Numbered from the stretch's first letter, positions 18,871 to 29,253 are shown. The stretch is DNA of 64,000 nucleotides from [Clostridium] colinum (GCF_940677205.1 NZ_OW712331.1:558001-622000); one strand, 5' to 3'. Made by a program: numbers and translations. Notes: generated from the letters alone by a model not told the origin.

Positions 18871-20493
18871 TTAATGGGCTACAATATTATAAACTTGACG
18901 TTTTAAAGCCTCTTTATCTTCTTCTAAGTATTCATCATAAGTTGTTCTTTTATCAATAAGTCCATTTTCAGTAAATTCCATAATTCTATTAGCCGTTGTC
19001 TGTACAATTTGATGGTCTTGTGATGAAAATAATATAACACCTGGAAACTTTATTAAAGCATTATTAAGTGCTGTAATAGATTCCATATCTAAATGGTTAG
19101 TAGGTTCATCAAACATAAGTATATTAGCACCAGACATCATCATTTTAGAAAAAAGACAACGTACTTTTTCTCCACCAGATAGTACATTAATTTTTTTAAG
19201 AGCATCTTCACCAGAGAATAACATTCTACCTAAAAATCCACGTACAAAAGTAGTATCTTTTTCTGGTGAGTATTGCATAAGCCAATCTATTATAGAATAA
19301 TCACTTTCAAATTCTTCATTATGGTCTTTAGGGAAATATGTAAAAGTAGTAGTTATTCCCCATTTAAACTCTCCTTCATCTGGCTCCATTTCTCCAGAGA
19401 GTATTTTAAATAAAGTAGTTTTAGCTATTTCATTAGAGCCAACAAAAGCAACTTTATCTTCACTAGATAACATAAATGAAATATTATCTAACACTTTTAT
19501 ACCATCTATTGTTTTTGATAAATTAGTAACAGTTAAAACTTCATTTCCAATATCTCTATTAGGTTTAAAATCTATATAAGGATATTTTCTACTAGATGGT
19601 TTAATTTCATCTAATTCTATTTTTTCTAAAGCTTTTTTTCTAGATGTTGCTTGTTTAGACTTTGAAGCGTTAGCACTAAAACGTTGTATAAATTCTTTCA
19701 ATTCTTTAATTTTTTCTTCTTTTTTACGATTAGCATCTTTCATTTGTCTTATTAAAAGCTGGCTAGATTCATACCAAAAATCATAGTTTCCGGCGTAAAG
19801 TTGTATTTTAGAATAGTCTATATCTGCAATATGTGTACAAACTTTATTTAAGAAATATCTATCGTGAGATACAACAATAGTAGTATTTTCAAAGTTTATT
19901 AAAAATTCTTCGAGCCATTTTATAGCTAAAAGGTCTAAGTGGTTTGTAGGCTCATCTAGTAAAAGAATATCTGGTTTACCAAATAATGCTTGAGCTAATA
20001 ATACCTTAACTTTTTCTGGACCAGTTAAATCTTTTAAGTATTTATAATGTAATTCTGGAGCAATTCCAAGACCATTTAAAAGATTGGCAGCATCAGGTTC
20101 GGCATTCCAACCGTCCATATCTGCAAATTCTTGTTCTAATTCACTAGCTTTAATACCGTCTTCTTCAGAAAAATCTTCTTTAGCATATATAGCATCTTTT
20201 TCTTTCATTATCTCATAAAGACGTTTATTACCCATAATTACAGTGTCTAATACTATAAATTCATCATATTTAAAATGGTCTTGTTGTAAAAAAGATATAC
20301 GTTCACCATCTGATACTACAACATCACCAGAAGTAGACTCTATTTGTCCAGATAATATTTTTAAAAAGGTAGATTTACCAGCACCATTAGCACCAATAAG
20401 CCCATAACAATTACCAGGTGTAAATTTTATATTTACATCTTCAAATAAGGCTCTTTTGCCTAGTCTTAAGGTTACATTATTAACACTTAACAT
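18871..20493 (-). CDS. ABC-F family ATPase (YbiT-like)
   Basis: This 540-residue soluble protein has two ABC ATPase domains joined by a charged linker (about 245-310, Lys/Glu-rich) and no TMs, the ABC-F layout of ribosome-associated translation factors. Domain 1 has Walker A GANGAGKST (about 35) and DEPTNHLD. Domain 2 has LSGGEKVR and a second DEPTNHLD. Two motifs deviate: domain 1 signature reads LTGPEKV, and domain 2 Walker A reads GSNEIAKTT. Members rescue stalled ribosomes or confer resistance to ribosome-targeting antibiotics; this one resembles the housekeeping YbiT-type subgroup, by recall rather than alignment. It follows the yjdM-like gene by 15 bp. Confidence 0.9.
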   Translation of the reverse strand: MLSVNNVTLRLGKRALFEDVNIKFTPGNCYGLIGANGAGKSTFLKILSGQIESTSGDVVVSDGERISFLQQDHFKYDEFIVLDTVIMGNKRLYEIMKEKDAIYAKEDFSEEDGIKASELEQEFADMDGWNAEPDAANLLNGLGIAPELHYKYLKDLTGPEKVKVLLAQALFGKPDILLLDEPTNHLDLLAIKWLEEFLINFENTTIVVSHDRYFLNKVCTHIADIDYSKIQLYAGNYDFWYESSQLLIRQMKDANRKKEEKIKELKEFIQRFSANASKSKQATSRKKALEKIELDEIKPSSRKYPYIDFKPNRDIGNEVLTVTNLSKTIDGIKVLDNISFMLSSEDKVAFVGSNEIAKTTLFKILSGEMEPDEGEFKWGITTTFTYFPKDHNEEFESDYSIIDWLMQYSPEKDTTFVRGFLGRMLFSGEDALKKINVLSGGEKVRCLFSKMMMSGANILMFDEPTNHLDMESITALNNALIKFPGVILFSSQDHQIVQTTANRIMEFTENGLIDKRTTYDEYLEEDKEALKRQVYNIVAH

Positions 20494-20508
20494 TTTTTTA
20501 CCTCCAAT

Positions 20509-20847
20509 TTAAGCTTTTTTTACAACAGAAGATTTAAGTTTCATAGCTCCAAATCCATCTATTTTACAATCTATATCGTGGTCATCTGGTGCATCATATA
20601 TAAGTCTTATATTTTTTACTTTTGTACCAACTTTTATAGAAGATGAAGCACCTTTAACTTTTAAGTCTTTAATAACTATAACACTATCACCGTCTTTGAG
20701 TACATTACCATTAGCATCTTTTATAACGTTTTCTTCTTCAACCATATCTTTGTTCCATTCATATGCACATTCTGGGCATATAAGTAAGTTTCCATCCTCA
20801 TAAGTATATTCTGAATTACATTTTGGGCAGTTAGGTAAATTTTGCAT
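20509..20847 (-). CDS. yjdM: YjdM (PhnA-like) zinc-ribbon protein
   Basis: This 112-residue protein has an N-terminal zinc ribbon (CPKC then CPEC) and a C-terminal beta domain with [23 protein letters not shown] and the ending [16 protein letters not shown], all typical of the YjdM family formerly called PhnA. Despite the old name there is no good evidence for a role in phosphonate breakdown. I chose the ATG at 20847 because an upstream in-frame ATG at 20862 lies within the SD (ATGGAGG). It lies between the broken yfbM-like gene and the ABC-F gene in the same minus-strand unit. Confidence 0.9.
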   Translation of the reverse strand: MQNLPNCPKCNSEYTYEDGNLLICPECAYEWNKDMVEEENVIKDANGNVLKDGDSVIVIKDLKVKGASSSIKVGTKVKNIRLIYDAPDDHDIDCKIDGFGAMKLKSSVVKKA

Positions 20848-20864
20848 TTTTTTATCCTCCATAT

Positions 20865-21365
20865 TTACATAATAGTTATTAATATATTTTTATTTTCTTT
20901 GTTAGCTTTGTAAAAAAAGTCTTTTAGTTCATTAAATGATAACTCTAGTTCTTCAAATAAAATATCTTTATCTTCTTTAAGCCATATATTAGGAAAAATT
21001 TATTTTTTATCAAATATATTAGGGTCAAAATTAATATTATTAATATCAATTTTTTCAATTTCTTCAAGTATTTGAGGTATTTCATTTTTGTTGATATATG
21101 CAATATATTCTTCAGTGTTAAAGTTTATATCTCCAAAAATAAATGCACTTTTTGCATAATCTTTAAATATAGACTTATCATAAATAGGCTCTTCTTTTGA
21201 AGAGATTAGAAAATAAAGACCATTCCATATAGTATCTATATCACAACAAGGATAAACGTCATCATTTTCTAACAATTCTTCTATTTTATTATATAAACTA
21301 AAACTATCTAATTTTTCTAATTGCTTTAATAAAAAGTCATCTACAATAAAATAATTTGCTATCAT
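20865..21365 (-). pseudogene. yfbM: YfbM-like (DUF1877) gene interrupted by an in-frame TAA
   Basis: The 5' part (21365-21000) encodes about 121 residues resembling YfbM/DUF1877, including a CDIDTIWNGLYFL segment. It stops at TAA (21002-21000) just after FDPNIFDKK. The same frame then continues for 44 codons from 20999 to a second TAA at 20867-20865, reading IFPNIWLKEDKD and ending [17 protein letters not shown]. That matches the usual family C-terminus (an IYP motif, then a helix and a terminal strand). Joined, the product would be about 166 residues, near the usual family length. So one nonsense codon separates two collinear parts, probably a GAA/AAA-to-TAA change. The start is placed at the ATG 1 base after the ygiQ stop, with SD AAAGG. 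The 5' part could still make a truncated protein. Confidence 0.82.
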
Positions 21366-21366
21366 T

Positions 21367-23289
21367 TTATTTACCTTTCTTTTTATGAACATTTCTTATT
21401 GTTTTTTTCTTTTTATAATCTTGTTTTGTATCTTTAGGTTTTTTATTATTTTTTGAAGTGTTAGTTCTTTTATAAAACTCTTTTTCAGATGCACTTTTTC
21501 TAGGTCTTATAAGACAGTGCTTATCAAAGCCTACTAAGTCCATTCGATTAGCTTTTTTTAGGGCTTCTAATACTAAGTCATAATTTTTAGGTAATCTATA
21601 CTGCATTAAAGCTCTTTGCATAGCTTTTTCGTGTGGATTTTTAGGTACATATACAGGTGTCATATCTCTAGGGTCTAGCTCTGTATAATACATACAAGTA
21701 GATAAAGTCATAGGGGTAGGGTAAAAGTCTTGTACTTGTTCAGGCATATATCCTAAATCTCTCAAATATTCAGCAAGCTCTATTGCTGCTGATAAATCAC
21801 TTCCTGGGTGGCTACTCATAAGATATGGTACAAGATATTGTTCTTTACCAATTTGTCTATTTACATCATAGTATTTTTTTACAAATTTTTCATAAACATC
21901 TTTAGAAGGTTTACCCATTTTTGATAAAACTTTATCAGATATATGCTCAGGTGCAACTTTTAATTGACCACTAACGTGGTGTTCACAAAGTTCTTCAAAA
22001 AATTGTTGATTATTTTTATCGTGTATAAGATAATCATATCTAATACCAGAACGTATAAATACTTTTTTTACTTTTGGTATTTTTCTAAGTTTTTGTAATA
22101 GTTTTAAATAATCTGTATGGTCTATTTTAATGCTTTTACAAGGGTTAGGAAAAAGACATTGTTTGTGTTTACAAGCGCCTTTTTCAAACTGTTTATCACA
22201 AGCAGGTCCTCTAAAATTTGCAGTAGGCCCACCTACGTCGTGGATATATCCTTTAAAATCAGGCTCCCAAACTAGTTTTTCGGCTTCTCTAATAATAGAT
22301 TGATGACTACGCCCTTGAACAACTCTACCTTGATGAAATGTTAAAGCACAGAAATTACAACCACCAAAACAACCACGATTTGATATAAGGCTAAACCTTA
22401 CTTCTTCTATTGCAGGCACACCACCGTCTTTTTCATAAATAGGGTGATATGTTCTCATATATGGTAAGCTATAAGAATTATCAAATTCGCCAGTTGTAAG
22501 AGGCATAGAAGGTTTGTTTTGCACTACATAACAATCGTTATAAGGTTCTATAAGCATTTTAGATAAAACAGCATCTGTATTTTCATATTGTTTTAAAAAA
22601 CTTTTGGCATATATATTTTTATCTTCACATACTTCTTTATATGAAGGTAACATAATATAATCTTCATATATATTTTCTAAAGTTTTTGTTTTATAAACAG
22701 TACCTTTTACATATGTTATTTGGTCTATTGGTATACCACTTGCCAAGCTTTCGGCAAGCTCTACTATTTGGTGTTCACCCATACCAAACATTAATATGTC
22801 TGCTTGAGAATCTAAAAGTATAGAACGTCTAACTTTATTATCCCAATAATCATAATGAGATAGCCTTCTAAGGCTTGCCTCTATACCACCTATCATAATA
22901 GGGATATTTTTAAATGCTTCTCTTATTTTTTGACAGTATACTATTGTTGCTCTATCTGGCCTAAGACCACCTTTACCACCTGGCGAATATAAATCTTTTT
23001 CACGTCTTTTTTTAGCAACGCTATAATGATTAACCATAGAATCTATATTACCACCAGTAACAAGAAAAGCAAGTTTAGGTGTACCTAGTTTTTTAAAATC
23101 TTTAGTATCTTTCCAGTTTGGTTGAGCTATTATACCTATTTTAAATCCTTTACTTTCTAAAAGTCTAGCTATTATGGCAGCTCCAAAAGAGGGGTGGTCT
23201 ACATAGGCATCACCAGTAACAAGTATAAAATCTAGCTCTTGCCAACCTCTTTTTACCATATCTTCTTTGCAAATTGGTAAAAAATCCAT
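21367..23289 (-). CDS. ygiQ: YgiQ family radical SAM protein
   Basis: This 640-residue protein has an N-terminal cobalamin-binding-like domain ([32 protein letters not shown]) followed by a radical SAM core with the cluster motif CFGGCNFC (CxxxCxxC, about residue 309), and a conserved segment with several Cys ([21 protein letters not shown]). The C-terminus is strongly basic (repeated Lys), perhaps for RNA binding. YgiQ proteins are widespread but their reaction is not known. The gene sits 10 bp after rsmF on the minus strand and directly abuts the yfbM-like gene. Confidence 0.93.
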   Translation of the reverse strand: MDFLPICKEDMVKRGWQELDFILVTGDAYVDHPSFGAAIIARLLESKGFKIGIIAQPNWKDTKDFKKLGTPKLAFLVTGGNIDSMVNHYSVAKKRREKDLYSPGGKGGLRPDRATIVYCQKIREAFKNIPIMIGGIEASLRRLSHYDYWDNKVRRSILLDSQADILMFGMGEHQIVELAESLASGIPIDQITYVKGTVYKTKTLENIYEDYIMLPSYKEVCEDKNIYAKSFLKQYENTDAVLSKMLIEPYNDCYVVQNKPSMPLTTGEFDNSYSLPYMRTYHPIYEKDGGVPAIEEVRFSLISNRGCFGGCNFCALTFHQGRVVQGRSHQSIIREAEKLVWEPDFKGYIHDVGGPTANFRGPACDKQFEKGACKHKQCLFPNPCKSIKIDHTDYLKLLQKLRKIPKVKKVFIRSGIRYDYLIHDKNNQQFFEELCEHHVSGQLKVAPEHISDKVLSKMGKPSKDVYEKFVKKYYDVNRQIGKEQYLVPYLMSSHPGSDLSAAIELAEYLRDLGYMPEQVQDFYPTPMTLSTCMYYTELDPRDMTPVYVPKNPHEKAMQRALMQYRLPKNYDLVLEALKKANRMDLVGFDKHCLIRPRKSASEKEFYKRTNTSKNNKKPKDTKQDYKKKKTIRNVHKKKGK

Positions 23290-23299
23290 TTTAATCTCC

Positions 23300-24661
23300 T
23301 TAAATTCTCCAACCAGATAAATATTTATTTTTTAGTCTACCATTTTGTACTTTACCCCAACCAATAGGGTATTTATCTATACAAACAAGATACCAACCAT
23401 CTTTATTAGCATCTACTGTAAAGCTTTCACCTTTTAAATATCTAGTTAAGTTATTATCGTTTATATCAAATGAAATAGTATATTTTGCATCTTCTTTTTT
23501 CAAGCCCATAGCAAAAGCTTGAGAAGGTTCAAAGCGTTTTGTTTTAAGTTCACCTAAATAAAAACCACTTCTAACAACTCTAAGTCCACTTAAATCTATT
23601 CCATTTGGTATAGAAAATACACTTGTTTTGTGAATTTCTATATTTTCATACATTGGTATATTTAAATTTTCTTTAAAAAAAGTTTGCATATCTATAATAT
23701 CTTTTTTGTTTATTTGTTTTATTTTGCTTATATTTTGATTTTGTGGTAATCCTTTTTTCTTAAGTAAAGCTAAAAAATGACCTTCACCTTTTACTTTATA
23801 AGGCATAAGACGGCCAGTTTTTTCTATACCATCTACAATAGTATCATTTTTTATCCATTCTTTCCTACCATTTTCAAAGCCAGAAGATTTATCAAAATCT
23901 ATTAGCTCAAAATCTTCATTTTGGAGTAAAAATTCATTTATCATTTGTTCATTTTCTTCTGGAGCAAATGTGCAAGTAGAATAAGCCATTATACCACCAT
24001 TATCTAACATATCTTTAGCATAATATAAAATTTCTCGTTGAAGAGTACAACAAAGTTCTGTTTTATGTGTTTCCCAACTTTTTATAGCCTCTTTATCTTT
24101 TCTAAACATACCTTCGCCAGAACAAGGGGCATCTACTATTATTTTATTAAAATAACCTTTAAACTTTTTAGCTAAATTTTTAGGTGTTTCATTTGTTACA
24201 ATAGCATTATACACACCATTTAATTCTATATTTTTAAGAAGCGCTTTACATCTTGTAGCACTAATATCATTTGTAACTAAAACACCACTACCTTCAAGCT
24301 TTGATGCTATTTGTGTACTTTTACCACCAGGGGCGGCACACATATCCAAAACTTTATCTCCTTTTTCTATAGGCAATATAGCTCCGGTTGACATAGCACT
24401 AGGTTCTTGTATATAAAATAAACCAGCATTGTAATAATAGTTTTTAGCAGGGCGTTCATCTTCATAATAAAAACCAGTATTACACCAAGGAATAGGCTCT
24501 AAATTAAAATTTAATATTTTTTTTAAATTATCTGGACTTATTTTTAATGTATTAGCCCTAATGCCTTGATAGTTTTTATCTTCAAAACTTTTTATGTATT
24601 TATCAAAATCTTCGCCCAAAAGATTTTTCATTTTTTCTATGTATTTAATAGGTAAATCCAT
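23300..24661 (-). CDS. rsmF: RsmF/RsmB-type rRNA cytosine-C5 methyltransferase (NOL1/NOP2/Sun family)
   Basis: This 453-residue protein has a SAM-dependent methyltransferase domain with motif [11 protein letters not shown], motif [15 protein letters not shown] carrying one conserved Cys, and motif [13 protein letters not shown] carrying the catalytic nucleophile Cys. A C-terminal domain with [15 protein letters not shown] and a PUA-like end follows, as in the RsmF/YebU group that makes m5C in 16S rRNA. The exact target base cannot be read from sequence. It is the first gene of the minus-strand unit rsmF-ygiQ-yfbM'-yjdM-ABC-F. Confidence 0.92.
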   Translation of the reverse strand: MDLPIKYIEKMKNLLGEDFDKYIKSFEDKNYQGIRANTLKISPDNLKKILNFNLEPIPWCNTGFYYEDERPAKNYYYNAGLFYIQEPSAMSTGAILPIEKGDKVLDMCAAPGGKSTQIASKLEGSGVLVTNDISATRCKALLKNIELNGVYNAIVTNETPKNLAKKFKGYFNKIIVDAPCSGEGMFRKDKEAIKSWETHKTELCCTLQREILYYAKDMLDNGGIMAYSTCTFAPEENEQMINEFLLQNEDFELIDFDKSSGFENGRKEWIKNDTIVDGIEKTGRLMPYKVKGEGHFLALLKKKGLPQNQNISKIKQINKKDIIDMQTFFKENLNIPMYENIEIHKTSVFSIPNGIDLSGLRVVRSGFYLGELKTKRFEPSQAFAMGLKKEDAKYTISFDINDNNLTRYLKGESFTVDANKDGWYLVCIDKYPIGWGKVQNGRLKNKYLSGWRI

Positions 24662-24733
24662 TTTTTCAATCCTTTTTATAAAATTTAGTATATAATTATT
24701 TTATGTTGTATAAATTATATATAAAATAGATTT

Positions 24734-24758
24734 GCCTATGTTGTTATAAAACATAGGC
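24734..24758 (-). terminator. Hairpin after the lytic transglycosylase gene
   Basis: GCCTATGTT and AACATAGGC (24734-24742 / 24750-24758) form a 9-bp perfect stem with a 7-nt loop in the 138-bp gap between the transglycosylase stop and rsmF. The following minus-strand sequence is A/T-rich but lacks a clean T run, so termination is likely but not certain. Confidence 0.5.
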
Positions 24759-24799
24759 TAAGTTCAAATATAACCACCATTAATAATGTATAAAATTTA

Positions 24800-25405
24800 T
24801 TATACTGTTTTATTGTTATTATATTGTTGTAGCATATAATCTTTTTGATAGTCTAAAACTTTTGGTACATAATTTTGTGTTTCTTTAAAAGGTGGAATAC
24901 CATTATATTTAGAAACATTGCCAGGACCAGCATTATAAGCTGCCAAAGCAAGCTCTGTATTACCATCAAAACGGTCTAATTGTTTTTTTAGATATTTTGT
25001 ACCACCGTCTATATTTTGTTCTATATCATAAGCATCTGTAACACCAAGGCTTTTAGCTGTGTTTGGCATAAGTTGCATAAGCCCCATAGCACCAGAAGAT
25101 GAGGTTGCATTAGGGTTAAAGTTACTTTCTTGACGAATTACAGCAGCTATAAGACTTTCTTCTATACCATATTTATCTGAAGCCTCTTTAATAGCTTCTT
25201 TAATAGCTTCAGAAACTTGGCTATCTGGAATACCATTTTCTTCGTAATCTGTTAAAATATCGGAAAAAGATTTTTCTTCCGATTTACTTTTTGTTTCATC
25301 TGTGGTATTATTGTATTGATATGTTTTATTTGTAATAGGGATAGGTATTTTAGACTCTATATTGGAAATAATTTCATTATAGATACTATTAACATTAATA
25401 TTCAT
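24800..25405 (-). CDS. Lytic transglycosylase (SLT domain), no signal peptide
   Basis: This 201-residue protein has an N-terminal polar, probably disordered region (1-60) and a C-terminal SLT/lysozyme-like domain with catalytic Glu at E93 in IRQESNFNP, then [29 protein letters not shown] and [11 protein letters not shown]. These enzymes cleave the MurNAc-GlcNAc bond in peptidoglycan to form anhydromuropeptides. There is no signal peptide or TM, so export must be non-Sec; similar leaderless SLT proteins occur in flagellated Firmicutes, and the nearby chemoreceptor suggests motility. Transcribed divergently from mutS2. Confidence 0.9.
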   Translation of the reverse strand: MNINVNSIYNEIISNIESKIPIPITNKTYQYNNTTDETKSKSEEKSFSDILTDYEENGIPDSQVSEAIKEAIKEASDKYGIEESLIAAVIRQESNFNPNATSSSGAMGLMQLMPNTAKSLGVTDAYDIEQNIDGGTKYLKKQLDRFDGNTELALAAYNAGPGNVSKYNGIPPFKETQNYVPKVLDYQKDYMLQQYNNNKTV

Positions 25406-25446
25406 AGCAAACTCCCTTTCTTATCTTTTCATAAGCATATATTTTA

Positions 25447-25475
25447 ATTGTAATACAAAACAACAAAAAATTCAA
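25447..25475 (-). promoter_or_regulatory. Predicted promoter of the lytic transglycosylase gene
   Basis: On the minus strand TTGAAT (25475-25470), 17 bp, TACAAT (25452-25447) lies about 40 bp before the start at 25405. Confidence 0.45.
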
Positions 25476-25506
25476 CTATTAATTTATGTTATTTATAGAG
25501 GTAAAA

Positions 25507-27888
25507 ATGAACGAAAAATCTTTAAAAACTTTAGAATTTGATAAAATAATAGAAAAAATAGCTAGTTTTGCAAGCTCATATGTTGGTAAAGAAAAAGTGA
25601 GAGCTTTAAAACCTAGCAATAATATAAAAGAAATAGAAATTTGGCAAAAAGAAACATCTCAAGCAGTTAGTATGATATTAAAAAAAGGGTCTTTAAAAAT
25701 AGGAGGACTTAGAGACATAAAACCTTTTTTACAAAGAACATCTATTGGCGGTAGCTTAAATTTTGAAGAGCTTTTAAACATAGCAGATTTTTTAAGTGCT
25801 TGTAAAAGAGCAAAAGATTATGCAAAAAGCGAGAATAAATATGATGTGTACGATATTTTAGAACCAAAATTTCAATTAATAGAGCCAATAGAAAGCTTAG
25901 ATAAAGAAATAACTAGATGTATAATATCAGATACTGAAATGTCAGATGATGCTAGCCCAAAGCTTAGAGAAATAAGACGAGATATAAAACTTGCTAACGA
26001 GAGAATAAAAATAGAGCTTAATAAAATAATACAATCTAGCACTTATAAAAATATGCTACAAGAACCAGTTATTACGGTTAAAAGTGATAGATATTGTATA
26101 CCAGTTAAGGCGGAATATAAAAATTCATTTTCTGGTATGGTACACGAGCAGTCGGCAACAGGGGCTACTGTTTTTATGGAGCCTACAAGTGTTGTTATGC
26201 TTAATAATAAAATAAAAGAACTACATTCTGATGAGCTACAAGAAATAAATAAAATACTTAAAAAACTGTCTGAAATGGTAAATGAACATAGAGATATTTT
26301 ACTTAGCAATTTAGAAATATTAACAGAAATAGATTTTATATTTGCAAAAGGGGAATACTCTATAAGTATTAATGGAACAGAGCCTATTTTTAATGAAAAA
26401 GGTTATATAAATATTAAAAAGGCAAGACATCCATTGTTAGATGTAACAAATGTTGTAGCTACGGATATTTATCTTGGAGATGAATTTACAACACTTCTTA
26501 TAACAGGACCTAACACAGGTGGTAAAACAGTATCACTAAAAACTATAGGGCTATTTACATTAATGGGTCAATCAGGTCTTCATATATCGGCTTTTGATAA
26601 ATCTGAGTTAGCCGTTTTTGACAATGTATTTTCAGATATAGGTGATGAACAAAGCATAGAACAAAGTCTTAGTACATTTTCTGCCCATATGACAAATATA
26701 GTGTCTATATTAGATGAAGTAACAGATAATTCTTTAGTGCTTTTAGACGAGTTAGGAGCAGGTACAGACCCAACAGAAGGTGCTTGTCTTGCTATGGCTA
26801 TTATACAGTATTTACACGATAGAGCAATAAGAACAGCAGTTACTACTCATTATAGCGAGCTAAAAGTTTTTGCTATATCAACAGAAGGAGTTTCTAATGC
26901 TTCTTGTGAGTTTGATGTAAAAACACTTCGTCCTACTTATCGTTTGCTTATAGGGGTTCCTGGTAAAAGTAATGCTTTTGCTATATCTAAAAGGTTGGGG
27001 CTACCAGATTATATAATAGAAGATGCTAAAAATTTACTTAGCAAAGAAGATACAAAATTTGAAGATGTTATTACAGACCTTGAGATAAATAAAAAATCTT
27101 TAATAGTAGAAAAAGAACGAGCAGAAAGCTATAGATTAGAAGCAGAGAAGCTTAAAAAAGACGTAGAAAATCAAAAACAAAAAACAAAAGAACAAAAAGA
27201 AAAAATACTTTTTAAAGCTACTGAAGATGCTAAAAGGATAGTAGCTCAAGCTAAAATAGAAGCAGATAATATTGTAAAAGAAATACAAAAACTTGCTAAA
27301 GAAAAAGCTAACCAAAATGATATTAATAATCAAAGGCAAAAACTTAAAGATAAATTATCTAAACTAGATGAAAGATTAGATAAATTTAATAGTAAAAATG
27401 CTCAAAAAAGAGTTGTGCCTACAAATCTTAAAAAGGGAGATAGAGTTTTTATACATTCTTTAAACCAGTCTGGTACAGTAACAAGTGAACCAAATTCTAA
27501 AGGTGAAGTTATGGTTATGGCAGGTATTATGAATATAAAAACTACATTAAAAGATTTATCAATAGACACAAATTATGTAGAGCCTAAAAAAGAAACAATA
27601 AAACCTAAAAAGATAAGTAGCTTTAAAAATAATAAATCTATGACTGTGTCTTATGAAATAGACCTTAGAGGACTTTATGTAGATGAGGCAATAGAAAAAG
27701 TAGATAAATTTATAGATGATGCATTTTTAGCAGGCATGGATACTATAAGTATTATACACGGTAAAGGCACTGGAGCTTTAAGAACAGGCATACACGAATA
27801 TCTTAGAAGACATAGTAGAGTAAAAAAATATCGACTAGGAGAATTTGGTGAAGGAGATGCAGGAGTTACTATTGTAGAGCTTAAATAA
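25507..27888 (+). CDS. mutS2: Endonuclease MutS2
   Basis: This 793-residue MutS2 has a core ATPase with Walker A GPNTGGKTVSLKT (about 334), Walker B LLDELGAGTDPTEG, then a coiled coil (about 520-620) and a C-terminal Smr endonuclease domain with DLRGLYVDEA and HGKGTGALR. MutS2 lacks the mismatch-recognition domains of MutS; it acts in suppressing recombination and in splitting collided ribosomes. I place the start at ATG 25507, preceded by AGAGGT, rather than the ATG 7 codons upstream, which lacks an SD. The next gene is an orphan response regulator 64 bp downstream. Confidence 0.95.
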   Translation: MNEKSLKTLEFDKIIEKIASFASSYVGKEKVRALKPSNNIKEIEIWQKETSQAVSMILKKGSLKIGGLRDIKPFLQRTSIGGSLNFEELLNIADFLSACKRAKDYAKSENKYDVYDILEPKFQLIEPIESLDKEITRCIISDTEMSDDASPKLREIRRDIKLANERIKIELNKIIQSSTYKNMLQEPVITVKSDRYCIPVKAEYKNSFSGMVHEQSATGATVFMEPTSVVMLNNKIKELHSDELQEINKILKKLSEMVNEHRDILLSNLEILTEIDFIFAKGEYSISINGTEPIFNEKGYINIKKARHPLLDVTNVVATDIYLGDEFTTLLITGPNTGGKTVSLKTIGLFTLMGQSGLHISAFDKSELAVFDNVFSDIGDEQSIEQSLSTFSAHMTNIVSILDEVTDNSLVLLDELGAGTDPTEGACLAMAIIQYLHDRAIRTAVTTHYSELKVFAISTEGVSNASCEFDVKTLRPTYRLLIGVPGKSNAFAISKRLGLPDYIIEDAKNLLSKEDTKFEDVITDLEINKKSLIVEKERAESYRLEAEKLKKDVENQKQKTKEQKEKILFKATEDAKRIVAQAKIEADNIVKEIQKLAKEKANQNDINNQRQKLKDKLSKLDERLDKFNSKNAQKRVVPTNLKKGDRVFIHSLNQSGTVTSEPNSKGEVMVMAGIMNIKTTLKDLSIDTNYVEPKKETIKPKKISSFKNNKSMTVSYEIDLRGLYVDEAIEKVDKFIDDAFLAGMDTISIIHGKGTGALRTGIHEYLRRHSRVKKYRLGEFGEGDAGVTIVELK

Positions 27889-27952
27889 TTACTATAAAAG
27901 TAAATATTTAACTGTTAAAATCTTTTATATGTTTTAAAAAGGAGAAGATTTT

Positions 27953-28639
27953 ATGAACAAATTAAAAATATTAGTTGTAGATGATGATGAACATATTGCA
28001 GAGCTTATAAGTTTATATTTAAACAAGGAAGGCTATGAAACAAAAGAGGTATATAGCGGAAGAAAGGCTATTGAAGAGTTTTCAGTTTTTTCTCCACATT
28101 TAGTTTTATTAGATATTATGTTGCCAGAGGTAGACGGGTATCAAGTGTGTAGAGAAATTAGAAAAATAAGCTCAGTTCCAATAATTATGCTTACGGCTAA
28201 AGGGGAAATATTTGATAAAGTTTTAGGACTTGAGCTTGGAGCAGACGATTATATAGTAAAACCTTTTGATAGTAAAGAGCTTTTAGCAAGGGTAAAAGCC
28301 GTGCTTAGAAGGTTTGATAATAAGGAAGAAACTACAACATCTAATCAAATAGTTGTTCCTAATATGACTATAAATCCGTCCACATATATTGTAACATACC
28401 ACGGAACTCAACTAGAGCTACCACCAAAAGAATTTGAGCTTTTAAACTTTTTAGCCCAACACCCTAACCAAGTATTTACTAGAGAACAATTGCTTGATAA
28501 AATATGGGGCTATGAGTTTATAGGTGATACAAGAACAGTAGATGTACACGTAAAAAGGCTTAGAGAAAAAATGCCTTATGAAGATGTTTGGAGCTTAAAA
28601 ACTGTTTGGGGCGTTGGTTATAAATTTGAAAATAAATAA
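27953..28639 (+). CDS. OmpR-family response regulator (orphan)
   Basis: This 228-residue protein has a receiver domain (DDD at 10-12, phospho-acceptor D54 in LLDIMLPEVDG, T in MLTAK, K in VKPFDS) and a C-terminal winged-helix domain with REQLLDKIWGYEF and TVWGVGYKF. All phosphorylation residues are present. No histidine kinase gene is adjacent: upstream is mutS2, downstream secG. Its partner may be elsewhere or it may be phosphorylated by a shared kinase. Similar in type to walR here but clearly a different protein. The SD is AAAGGAGA. Confidence 0.9.
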   Translation: MNKLKILVVDDDEHIAELISLYLNKEGYETKEVYSGRKAIEEFSVFSPHLVLLDIMLPEVDGYQVCREIRKISSVPIIMLTAKGEIFDKVLGLELGADDYIVKPFDSKELLARVKAVLRRFDNKEETTTSNQIVVPNMTINPSTYIVTYHGTQLELPPKEFELLNFLAQHPNQVFTREQLLDKIWGYEFIGDTRTVDVHVKRLREKMPYEDVWSLKTVWGVGYKFENK

Positions 28640-28664
28640 AAATTATTAATTATAAAAGTTTTTA

Positions 28665-28693
28665 TTGATATATATTTTTCATTATGATAAAAT
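28665..28693 (+). promoter_or_regulatory. Predicted promoter of secG
   Basis: TTGATA (28665-28670), 17 bp, TAAAAT (28688-28693), 31 bp before the secG ATG. Confidence 0.5.
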
Positions 28694-28724
28694 AAAAGAA
28701 GTGATTTTTTTAGGAGGTAAAAAA

Positions 28725-29201
28725 ATGAACGAAAATGTAGAAAATAACATAGAAGAAACAACAATAGCCGATAATAGCCAAGAAACTTCTACAAATACAG
28801 AAAAAGAAGCAAAAACAAAGCAAGTAGGTATAGAAGGTGAAATTTTACCAGATGAGTCTACTGAAGTTACAGAGGCTTCAAGTGATTCTACATCAACAGG
28901 AGAAAGCACTGAAACAACTACTATGACACAAGCAGATACTTCAGTATCTAATATGAGTGTACCTTTTATTGGATTATCAGTTATACAATGTGTAGTTGCA
29001 TTTTTACTTATTGCAGTTGTATTACAACAATCTAAATCGGCATCTAGTATTACGTCTAGTGCTATTGTTGGTAATGGAGATAATCAGTCTTATTGGAATC
29101 AAAATAAAGGAAGAAGTAAAGAAAGCAAGCTAGCTAAAATGACTGTTATATTAGGTGTAATATTTTTTATTGTAACAATTTCATTAGGATTTGTTAGATA
29201 A
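28725..29201 (+). CDS. secG: Preprotein translocase subunit SecG with long N-terminal extension
   Basis: This 158-residue protein has a normal SecG in its last 80 or so residues: TM1 (about 80-100), the conserved LQQSKS segment at 100-105, a Gly/Ser/Asn loop, and TM2 (about 137-157). The first 78 residues are an acidic, Thr/Ser/Glu-rich stretch with no Cys and no predicted fold. Typical SecG is about 75-85 residues. The ATG at 28725 has a strong SD (AGGAGGT), while an internal Met at residue 77 has none, so the extension is very likely translated. SecG is an accessory of the SecYEG channel. Gene order secG-rnr is common, though smpB and ssrA do not follow here. Confidence 0.9.
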   Translation: MNENVENNIEETTIADNSQETSTNTEKEAKTKQVGIEGEILPDESTEVTEASSDSTSTGESTETTTMTQADTSVSNMSVPFIGLSVIQCVVAFLLIAVVLQQSKSASSITSSAIVGNGDNQSYWNQNKGRSKESKLAKMTVILGVIFFIVTISLGFVR

Positions 29202-29253
29202 AAATTTAAATGTAGATTATATTTATTTTAATAAGAGCTAATATAAAATATAC

